Assembly: GCA_027578815.1 (NCBI GenBank)
Contig: JANBTH010000466.1
Coordinates: forward strand, 1 to 16,843
Source: Coemansia sp. RSA 1804
Taxonomy: Eukaryota; Kickxellomycota; Kickxellomycetes; Kickxellales; Kickxellaceae
Direction: 5' to 3'
DNA: 16,843 nt
A program made the position numbers and the translations under genes. Every line of letters starts with the position of its first letter. Positions within the stretch are counted from its first letter, which is position 1. Under the pieces are notes generated by a model. The model saw only the letters and a program-made list of their open reading frames with translations. It searched no databases and was not told the origin of the DNA. Shown in pieces: positions 1 through 6,980 of this stretch.

Positions 1-77
1 TCGGCCCCAACTATCCTGACGGCGAGCTGAAGTTTGTGGCATCGTCGTCCTTTGCTCCAACCATCGAGAGGATCTAG
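1..77 (+). repeat. left arm of 77-bp exact terminal inverted repeat
   Basis: Bases 1-77 are identical to the reverse complement of the last 77 bases; the two copies diverge at the very next base (C on the left, A on the right). The shared stretch encodes a protein C-terminus and ends with its TAG stop. A length of exactly 77 equals a common assembler k-mer size, so the arm is probably the visible part of a longer inverted repeat at which the contig was broken. A true 77-bp terminal repeat cannot be excluded from this window. Confidence 0.95.
3..77 (+). CDS. C-terminal 24 residues of an unidentified protein (5' truncated by window edge)
   Basis: Read in the third frame, the window opens with 24 sense codons starting GPNYPDGELK and ending FAPTIERI, then TAG at 75-77. 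Codon use looks coding (third positions rich in C and G), and the mixed polar and hydrophobic composition is protein-like. I do not recognise the family. The same 24 codons occur on the minus strand at the right edge. The following 3' flank differs completely between the copies, as expected for two paralogous or gene-converted copies whose identity stops at the coding end. Confidence 0.55.
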   Translation, partial: GPNYPDGELKFVASSSFAPTIERI

Positions 78-298
78 CAAGATCTCATTAAACAATTCAA
101 AATAGCATTTACTCGTATCCAGCCTAGTATCAACTGCTATGGGTTACCGTTCTTCGTGTTCTAGTTTGTTTTTTTTTAGTTGGAAAGGCACTCAGAAAAT
201 GCAAGCAAAGCGCTTGTGTGTTTTGAAATATTATTGTTTTTGAAGCCAGCGGCTTTACTGGCTCTTTGTCTTTTTGCAAATTTCACATCACAAAGGTA

Positions 299-360
299 TT
301 TCTTTCTTTTCATTTTGTCCTTTTTTCGCTCTTTTTTTTCCATTCTTTCCTCTGCATTCT
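299..360 (+). promoter_or_regulatory. pyrimidine-rich tract in the promoter/5' leader of the V-ATPase c'' gene
   Basis: An almost uninterrupted C/T run with several T6-T8 blocks lies directly upstream of the ATG at 393. Such CT tracts are usual at transcription start regions of highly expressed fungal genes. The whole stretch 78-392 otherwise shows no gene; it serves as the 3' flank of the truncated left gene and the promoter of the next one. Confidence 0.5.
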
Positions 361-392
361 AATTAGCTCCTTCTCAATCTACTCATATTACA

Positions 393-1016
393 ATGTCTTC
401 TTACGGCGGTTACGCAAAAACCGCTCTTCATTCGGCCGTGACTGGTCTGGCTGTCTGGGCTGGTCTCTATCTTTTGCTCACAGGCCGTGGCGAGCGCTTC
501 AATGTTGGAGGCTACCTCCTGCGCATCTCGCCATACATGTGGGGCCTGTATGGAATTGCGTTCTGCATTGGATTCAGCGTCGTTGGAGCCGCATGGGGCA
601 TATTTATCTCCGGCTCAAGCATTCTCGGCGGCGCAGTGCGGACCCCGCGGATTGCAACAAAGAACCTAATTAGTATAATCTTTTGCGAAGTCGTTGCAAT
701 TTACGGCGTAATCATGGCAATTGTCTTCTCGGCCAAGCTTGGAGCTGTCAACTCGGAAAACGGGTTTTCGTCGTCTGACTACTACACTGGGTTTTCTCTG
801 TTCTGGGGCGGTCTAGCCGTCGGGCTGTCCAACCTTATCTGTGGGCTTGCCGTTGGTATCACTGGCGCCAATGCTGCTACTGCTGACGCCCACGACCAGC
901 AGCTGTTTGTCAAGATTCTTGTTATCGAAATCTTTGGCAGCGTTATTGGGCTATTCGGGCTTATTGTTGGGCTTTTGGTTACTGGAAAGGCAGAGGACTT
1001 TGCTGGCGTGATTTAG
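393..1016 (+). CDS. VMA16: V-type proton ATPase proteolipid subunit c'' (Vma16-like)
   Basis: This 207-residue membrane protein is the c'' proteolipid of the V-ATPase Vo ring, which carries protons into the vacuole and Golgi lumen. It has five hydrophobic segments, roughly residues 13-31, 48-78, 91-114, 133-158 and 171-197, the layout of yeast Vma16 (213 residues). The family signature SVVGAAWGIF followed by AVRTPRIATKNLISIIFCE is present, so the transported proton would bind Glu99 in the FCEVVAIYG segment. A second membrane Glu, residue 179, matches the other conserved Glu of c''. The ATG at 393 gives a normal-length N-terminus and follows a pyrimidine-rich leader. The gene is uninterrupted by introns and looks intact. 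Confidence 0.97.
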   Translation: MSSYGGYAKTALHSAVTGLAVWAGLYLLLTGRGERFNVGGYLLRISPYMWGLYGIAFCIGFSVVGAAWGIFISGSSILGGAVRTPRIATKNLISIIFCEVVAIYGVIMAIVFSAKLGAVNSENGFSSSDYYTGFSLFWGGLAVGLSNLICGLAVGITGANAATADAHDQQLFVKILVIEIFGSVIGLFGLIVGLLVTGKAEDFAGVI

Positions 1017-1020
1017 GCTA

Positions 1021-1026
1021 AATAAA
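1021..1026 (+). terminator. AATAAA poly(A)-type signal after V-ATPase c''
   Basis: AATAAA begins four bases after the TAG stop. A second AATAAA at 1280-1285 is an alternative with a more usual spacing. Fungal 3' ends are set by loose AT-rich signals, so either may be used. Confidence 0.35.
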
Positions 1027-1537
1027 TGAATGAATGCGACTAAAAAAGCACGTTACTATATTACGTGAAAATGCAACTAGTGGTGTCAGAGCAATATTTT
1101 TTGCATTAACTAGCGTAAGAGATGTGTACTGGTCGTAGAGTTCTTCGGCTACCTTGTATAAGAAGCGCTGTGTGTATGTGGAATCTAGAACATTGGAGCG
1201 GTTTGTCGTCCTTCGTGACGTTATGTGTCGATTAGTTGAGACAAAGTTACTTTTATTCTGTGGTGTGTCTGTAGAAACGAATAAACTGCTGGCAAAGCAA
1301 TATGACCGAGTAATGCAATTACATTAATTAGATAAGGCAAATTAAATATACGCATTTCTTATTGCTTTCAAGATATCCAAATTGGATGGAGACACATGAT
1401 AGTAAAATTGGATAAATTCAAGTTCTACTTTCATACTGAGAATGCCCAACTAGTGTTTATTTATTACTTATTGATAGGTGCTCACAAGTCTGAATACAAG
1501 ATGGAAATTTAATTGCCTAAAGCTTAACAGAAAACGC
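1027..1537. other. AT-rich intergenic DNA, no gene seen
   Basis: No ORF of coding character, tRNA-like cloverleaf or long repeat is visible on either strand. The only local pattern is a few scattered copies of AAATTGGAT-like sequence around 1377-1415. Confidence 0.6.
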
Positions 1538-1547
1538 ATATAAATAT
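1538..1547 (+). promoter_or_regulatory. TATA-like element upstream of the small ORF
   Basis: ATATAAATAT sits inside a short inverted repeat (CGCATA at 1535-1540 and TATGCG at 1545-1550), about 85-95 bases upstream of the ATG at 1632. A pyrimidine-rich leader follows near 1578-1603. The arrangement resembles a fungal core promoter and is the main support that the 83-residue ORF is expressed. Confidence 0.35.
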
Positions 1548-1631
1548 GCGACAGCTGCCAATTTAATAAATTTTAACCTTCTTATTCCCATCTCTTTTTA
1601 AATTCATTTTGACATTCTAATACTATAAAGT

Positions 1632-1883
1632 ATGGTTACTCATGAAATAACCCAAGTTAATGTATATTACACAAAAGATAATCAAGGAGAAGAGTATATA
1701 TTTAAATCGCATACAGCCAATAGAGATATTGCCAAATGGCAAGCGCTGCATGCACTGATACAACAAAATAAAGGTCAAAAGGGGCTAGTAATAACTGGTA
1801 ACCAAATAAAACATCTAACCATAAAACCAGAAGGCAAAGCTAGAGGTATTAAGAATTTTGTGGCTAGACATATGAGGCGGTAG
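1632..1883 (+). CDS. hypothetical small protein, 83 residues
   Basis: This open frame runs from ATG to TAG with a TATA-like element and pyrimidine leader upstream. The product is soluble and basic, without signal peptide or membrane segment; the N-terminal half is polar (VNVYYTKDNQGEEYIF) and the C-terminus is rich in Lys and Arg, ending FVARHMRR. I recognise no domain. Codons are markedly AT-rich compared with the V-ATPase gene, which fits either a young orphan gene or a relic of mobile DNA. It could also be a chance ORF in AT-rich sequence. Confidence 0.35.
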   Translation: MVTHEITQVNVYYTKDNQGEEYIFKSHTANRDIAKWQALHALIQQNKGQKGLVITGNQIKHLTIKPEGKARGIKNFVARHMRR

Positions 1884-2164
1884 GCCAATTCTATATACAA
1901 TTAAAAAGCTCCTTAATTCTAAGTAGATTGAGTGCTGTTAATTGGGCTACCATAGCTTCATTTGCTGACATTATGACAATGGGAGTACTGGATTTGGTAC
2001 CATGCTTTGCGTTTGGTAATAGAAGCTGAATTCACACTCATGTACAAGTGTATGGAGATCTCTACACATATTATATGGTACATTCACACTGTTTCTCTAA
2101 CTTCTTTACACACTTAAGGCTAGTATTAAATTCTGCTACAGCAGTGTTTGTCAATAAATACTTT
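1884..2164. other. intergenic region between convergent ORFs, no gene seen
   Basis: AT-rich DNA lies between the plus-strand small ORF and the minus-strand MATE gene. AATAAA at 2154-2159 (+) could end the small-ORF transcript. Confidence 0.5.
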
Positions 2165-2170
2165 TTTATT
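2165..2170 (-). terminator. AATAAA poly(A)-type signal of the MATE gene
   Basis: On the minus strand AATAAA lies about 46 bases after the stop of the transporter gene, a normal distance for a 3' processing signal. Confidence 0.45.
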
Positions 2171-2215
2171 ATCAACACAGTGCAAAGTGAAGGCTTGTAT
2201 ATCACACACTAATAA

Positions 2216-3811
2216 TCATGCTATGCTACTGTCTCCTGCAGTATCATTGTTACCGTTGGTGTTGGCTTCAAGTCGCAGAATACATCGACGTACTTCATTT
2301 TTCCAGTCTACCATAAAATATATGTAAACTACCTGGAGCATTGAGGAAATGGCAGCACCAATGCACAAACCTCGCCAAAGCCCGTGTGTCTCCAGATGCT
2401 TGAAATAGGCAAGGTATATTGCAACTGGCAGAGCGAATACATATAAACCAAGCAAGAGAATGTTGGCACTGATTCTCTGGCGTCCAAGTCCACGTAATAT
2501 TGCGCTTTGAACTGTATTCAGACCATTGCTTACAATAAATATACAACCCACCATAAGTAGTTTGGTTGATTCACGGACCACATCTCGGTCGTCTGTGTAC
2601 ACCGATATCCACCAATTACCACAGAGCAACAAGAATAAGGTGCTTACAAATCCAATTAGCACTGACGCCAAAAAAGCCATATCCGCTGCAATGTGGGCTT
2701 GACGGGGTTTTGCTGCGCCGATTAGGTTGCCAATTCGTGGACTAGTACCAAATCCCAGACCATTACTAAACTGGAAAATGATCATTGCGGTATTGAGCAT
2801 TATGGCGCTTCCAGCAAGCTGGTTAGCTCCGAAATACGATGAACCGATGGCTAGCAGCTCAAGACAAACCATATCTGCACAGGTAGTAATAACTGACGGA
2901 ATAGCAAGACGGTAGTAAGCCTGCATGTTACGAAAGGCACCTAGACTCCACCCGCCCCATGTCTCCATAGCACGGCTGTTGCGAACATACAAGAGTATGC
3001 AAGCAAATAGTATGCAATTGGTGATTACGTTTAGAACCGGTATACCCATGAAGCCGATGCCAAATCTTGTAGACCATACGATCACGTAGCAATTGATCCA
3101 GTGTATTGGCGCAGCAATTACAACAAATATGGTGGCTGCACGCATAATGCCTTGGGCTTGCAGATAGCGTTTTGTAGCCTCAAACAACGAGAATGGCATT
3201 GTACTCAGGATTTGTATACGGAGATAGGAACCCGATAGATATGCAATCTCCGGGTCTTGTCCAAGAAGCAGCAAAAGTCTTTCTGCATTCCATAGTATTG
3301 GTGCAACAAGGATAAAATGAACACAGACAGCAATTATTCCGCGCTGAAAGTGAAACCCCACAAGCTTTTTGTCACGCGAAGCAGTGTATGCGGTGCTGCA
3401 AAATGTATCCATAGCTGAGAGAAGCCCAAATATTGGTGCAAATATTATAATGCCTTGACAAGTTATGGCCAGCGACATTGCAGCAAGTTGTTTTGCTCCT
3501 AGATGGCCCACCGAAATGGTGTTGACACAGATGAATGATGTTTGTAGCACGTTTGTCATAATCGTCAGCGACGATGACGATGCCATCCACTTGAGCTCTC
3601 TTTTGGCGGCGTGGACAAAGGGCTCTGCTGTGTCCTTGTTTGCTATTGCAAGATCTAGCTCTGACAACGAGGTCCGGAGAAGAGGTGCTGTTTCAGTACT
3701 ATGACATCTTTCGTCTACTTCTTGAACATGTCTTTGGCGTCCTTTGCTGCTTGATGCTTCCATATTATTCCTCAATATGCTGCTACCAGCAAAGTATCTG
3801 TTTACAAACAA
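2216..3811 (-). CDS. MATE family multidrug/organic-cation efflux transporter
   Basis: The product, 531 residues, is a polytopic membrane protein of the multidrug and toxin extrusion family, which exports organic cations or metabolites against H+ or Na+. A hydrophilic N-terminal tail (about 1-75) is followed by two six-helix MatE repeats, roughly residues 76-270 and 298-505. Eukaryotic signatures are clear: MPFSLFEATKRYLQAQGI near 205-222, GTSPRIGNLIGAA near 355-367 and AILRGLGRQ near 437-445. The length fits fungal and plant members. The ATG at 3811 gives the longest frame; Met17 (start at 3763, MEASSSKGRQ) is an equally good start because residues 1-16 are not conserved-looking. No intron is needed. 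It lies upstream-to-downstream of nothing obviously related, so the substrate is unknown. Confidence 0.93.
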   Translation of the reverse strand: MFVNRYFAGSSILRNNMEASSSKGRQRHVQEVDERCHSTETAPLLRTSLSELDLAIANKDTAEPFVHAAKRELKWMASSSSLTIMTNVLQTSFICVNTISVGHLGAKQLAAMSLAITCQGIIIFAPIFGLLSAMDTFCSTAYTASRDKKLVGFHFQRGIIAVCVHFILVAPILWNAERLLLLLGQDPEIAYLSGSYLRIQILSTMPFSLFEATKRYLQAQGIMRAATIFVVIAAPIHWINCYVIVWSTRFGIGFMGIPVLNVITNCILFACILLYVRNSRAMETWGGWSLGAFRNMQAYYRLAIPSVITTCADMVCLELLAIGSSYFGANQLAGSAIMLNTAMIIFQFSNGLGFGTSPRIGNLIGAAKPRQAHIAADMAFLASVLIGFVSTLFLLLCGNWWISVYTDDRDVVRESTKLLMVGCIFIVSNGLNTVQSAILRGLGRQRISANILLLGLYVFALPVAIYLAYFKHLETHGLWRGLCIGAAISSMLQVVYIYFMVDWKNEVRRCILRLEANTNGNNDTAGDSSIA

Positions 3812-4163
3812 TAAAAAGCGCTATAGAGATCTAAGAGTCATATAAAGCTGAAAGAATAGAAAAATCCACACAAGAAGATGTAAAATGAAAATTCGTTTGC
3901 AATTGATGGCGACAGGTTTGTCTTTCATTGTAAACAGCAAATGCAGATATAAAAAAGATTACCTTTGCAGGCATGAAAGATATTGCAGTCGGATCTAGTG
4001 TTATCGGATATGTTTTATGAAAAGTTGGAATTTATACTTGGAACATTTGCAAACTCGATAAAAATAAATCAGCTGTGTCAATCTAAACCATCGAATATCG
4101 ACTCCTTTAAACACAACATTTACTGGTTTATAGAGCCATCCAAACCCTTTCCTGTATCAAGCT
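3812..4163. other. intergenic region between kinase 3' end and MATE promoter, no gene seen
   Basis: This holds the MATE promoter side and the 3' flank of the kinase. A plus-strand frame across 3983-4321 starts only at TTG and overlaps the kinase C-terminus antisense, so it is not called. Confidence 0.6.
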
Positions 4164-4169
4164 TTTATT
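4164..4169 (-). terminator. AATAAA poly(A)-type signal of the FunK1 kinase gene
   Basis: Minus-strand AATAAA is about 70 bases past the kinase stop codon. Confidence 0.45.
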
Positions 4170-4238
4170 GGTTTGCCCTGATCCACAGGTGCAACATTGT
4201 ATTTAATGAAAGTAAAAAAAGCTCGAATGTCAAGATAT

Positions 4239-6677
4239 CTAGTTGCTTGTATTTTCCTTATCATCTTCCTTGGAGATTATATCAAGAAGTTTCTCGCACG
4301 CCTTTGCCGCATCTCTTGTAGCTTCTAGAAGATTTTCCAGAATTTGAGATTTGTAGTTATCACGAGAATTGAGCGGATCGGAACCAGGCTGGCTGCTGTG
4401 CGACTGAATACCTTGCATATTTTTGACTATTTTGTTAATGGCTATATCGTATTTGTTTGAGACAGTTGCAGCCGCCCGTTCTCCATGAAAAGCCCCCTCG
4501 CACCCTTTGTGCTGGAACAGCGCGTTGTAGATATCGATAGCCAAGACCTTGAGTATCTCGTACTTGTCCTGGAATCCCGATAGAACGAGTCTATTAAAGT
4601 TGGCAAATGAGTCCATATGATTGCGTTTGGCCCTTGCAATGGTACCCATGTCTGCATACCGCCATTTGTCTATCTCTTCAACTATCTCGTCATCCATGTC
4701 ATCCCGGTCATCGCTATTAATGCCAAATGTCGCAAGCCAGCATATCAGGTATAGGAGCGACTCCCAGTCGTCAAGGGCAGTGCGCTTTCCACGAGCTCCT
4801 TCAAGGTTGTGGATGCTCATAAACGGAAGAGTTCCTGATCTTGCTCCATTGCCTGATATTTGCTGATCCACCGATATCGCGTGGTCAAAATCAATTAGCA
4901 AGCCCCTAACAGGTCTGCGGTGTGAGTTCTCGCCTTCATTGCGGATAACCAAGATGTTGTTTACCGATATATCGCGGTGCAAAAGCCCACATTCAGTGAG
5001 AATGGCGTTGTGGCATTCCATAGCGTCTGCAAGAACAAACACAAGCTCTGCTTCGTTCCTGACCGATTTTATAAAGTGTCCAACAGGGGTTATTACAATG
5101 CGACGATGTACACGATACATATGCTCCTTGTCGCCATCATCGTATCCATAGATTACTGATGTGTCATCTGTGACGTACTTGCTGCCGTCCTTGAATTTAA
5201 CAGAGCCACTGGATATTGCTCGTGGATAGCTAAAGCCAACATCCTTGCCAGAGAACTTTTCTGTAATCAGTCGCAGGTTGTGTGCCTCGTCAGGAACAAC
5301 CAACCCTTGTTTACCGCTTTTCTTCAAGTCGCGCGGCAATGACCAAGAGTCCTTTATGACAACGCTTTCGTCGCTTCTACCGTCCTTGCGCTTGGCCAGA
5401 TAGCAGCGTGTGTGCCTTCCAAACAACGCAGATGCGTTCATTATAGTTCCCGTGGTGACATATTGCGTGAAGCTGTTGCGCTTGCTCTTGTCATTGTGGT
5501 TGGGGCAGCTTATCTGCCATCCATTCGATGCATGGATCCGCACCATAGTCGTGTCGTAACCTAGCCGATCAAGACTGCAGAACGACCAATTCACCAGAAG
5601 AGTGACAAGTCTTCTTATTCCGTCAGTATCTGCAAAATCTATCGCAGGCGAAGCACGAACACCATCATGGTGGAATAGGCAACATCTGACCTCTGTTCCA
5701 CACATCGTAAGTCCCCACGCAAAGCGCCGATGGTCCTGGTTTGCGTATATATTCCGTGTGTACTCGACAAGCTGTATCAATGCCTCTTGTGAGTCGCTCT
5801 TTAATCGCTTGAGCTCCTGGATGGCAAACACATCTTTGTACTTTGGAGCGTCCTGCAATCCAACACGCGTAGAAAATTTGCAAAGCGCCAGCGCTCCATC
5901 GATCTTTGTTCTGTCGTCACTGCCTTCAGGTTTAAAGTCCCCCCGACTATACGGAAGAATAAGATGAGGACTCGCTTTGACTGTGCCTGTCCTTTGCTTG
6001 GCGCCGAGGCTGTTCATGTGGGACTGTACGTGAAAGGCCACCAGCATGACAAAATCTCTAAAAAGCGGGTACATCCTTGCCTCACTTGTACCCTGGAATG
6101 CCTTGTCGTTGAGCTTGCTAAGCCGAAGCGTGGACTTGACAGCTCTATCCAAGTCAAATGAATCAGTGTCGTCAAATAAAAGCATCTCATCGTCAAAGAC
6201 CGAGTAAATGTCTTTTTCCGCAAGAATGTTGAATCCGTCTTCTATCTTGGCCATTGCTGCGTCTACTATAGCAGAAGTAACGCTGCTAACAGATCTATTT
6301 CCTTCGACAAGCGAGAGGACGCTCTCTACATCCATGCGAACATCGTCTTTTACATGGTCCTTTGCGGCAAGCCTCCGAATATCCATAACAGACTTCACGC
6401 TTGAGTTTGTGTTCTCAGTTTTGCCTTTGCTCCTAACACGCACGACGCAGGGGGTTGGGAAAGCGCTGGCCTCGGCTTCTTCGTTCTGTTGGTCATTGTT
6501 TTTGCTGGGTGTCTCAAAGCTATCCTTTGAATTGCTCTTTTGTCTTTTCCTCTGAGGAGAAATGCACTCTGCGACCACATATCCGCCTGGCTGTATTAGG
6601 TCTCTGTTGGATCTGCGGTCTTTGCTTTGTCGTCCTCTTCGACCTCTAGTGGGTCTGCTTCTACTTGGAGAAGCCAT
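4239..6677 (-). CDS. FunK1-type fungal protein kinase
   Basis: The 812-residue product belongs to the fungal-specific FunK1 kinase group. Residues 1-100 are basic, polar and probably disordered (MASPSRSRPTRGRRGRQ), compatible with nuclear targeting. About 195-400 corresponds to the FunK1 N-terminal region. The kinase core follows: the putative beta-3 Lys in VVIKDSW (Lys442), the catalytic loop LLHRDISVNN (Asp569, Asn574), the metal-binding motif as DFD (Asp596) rather than DFG, which is usual in this family, then SGTLPFMSIHNLEG (614-627) and DDWESLLYLICW (636-647), the FunK1 equivalent of the APE-to-helix-F segment. All catalytic residues are present, so an active kinase is expected; its targets are unknown. 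No intron is required, and the ATG at 6677 starts the only long frame. Confidence 0.93.
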   Translation of the reverse strand: MASPSRSRPTRGRRGRQSKDRRSNRDLIQPGGYVVAECISPQRKRQKSNSKDSFETPSKNNDQQNEEAEASAFPTPCVVRVRSKGKTENTNSSVKSVMDIRRLAAKDHVKDDVRMDVESVLSLVEGNRSVSSVTSAIVDAAMAKIEDGFNILAEKDIYSVFDDEMLLFDDTDSFDLDRAVKSTLRLSKLNDKAFQGTSEARMYPLFRDFVMLVAFHVQSHMNSLGAKQRTGTVKASPHLILPYSRGDFKPEGSDDRTKIDGALALCKFSTRVGLQDAPKYKDVFAIQELKRLKSDSQEALIQLVEYTRNIYANQDHRRFAWGLTMCGTEVRCCLFHHDGVRASPAIDFADTDGIRRLVTLLVNWSFCSLDRLGYDTTMVRIHASNGWQISCPNHNDKSKRNSFTQYVTTGTIMNASALFGRHTRCYLAKRKDGRSDESVVIKDSWSLPRDLKKSGKQGLVVPDEAHNLRLITEKFSGKDVGFSYPRAISSGSVKFKDGSKYVTDDTSVIYGYDDGDKEHMYRVHRRIVITPVGHFIKSVRNEAELVFVLADAMECHNAILTECGLLHRDISVNNILVIRNEGENSHRRPVRGLLIDFDHAISVDQQISGNGARSGTLPFMSIHNLEGARGKRTALDDWESLLYLICWLATFGINSDDRDDMDDEIVEEIDKWRYADMGTIARAKRNHMDSFANFNRLVLSGFQDKYEILKVLAIDIYNALFQHKGCEGAFHGERAAATVSNKYDIAINKIVKNMQGIQSHSSQPGSDPLNSRDNYKSQILENLLEATRDAAKACEKLLDIISKEDDKENTSN

Positions 6678-6980
6678 TCTTTCAAAGTATCGTTAAAGAG
6701 AATTCAGGGTATAAGGAAATGTACAAATGTAAATAAAAAAGAATGCAGAGAAAAAGGGAGCATGGGAGAAATGAAAAAATTAAAGTAAATACTGTGGGGG
6801 ATGCCAATAACAGATGTTTTTTGTTTACAACAACAAATGATCAACAAACGATCATGACTCGACTCAAATCGTGCCAATGATTGTTTCTTAGGCAAACAGT
6901 TTGATATGTTCACTTTTGAAATTTGCTTCTAAAATAGTAAAAGCTCTCAGCTGGATCTGGCAAAGTAGAAAATAAACACA
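6678..6980. other. intergenic: kinase promoter and 3' flank of the NOP8-like gene
   Basis: AT-rich sequence without coding character. The minus-strand frame at 6704-6913 is short and of random composition. Confidence 0.6.

Noticed and set aside
3983..4321. 112-residue plus-strand ORF
   Set aside because: Starts at TTG, has no domain, and overlaps the kinase C-terminus antisense.
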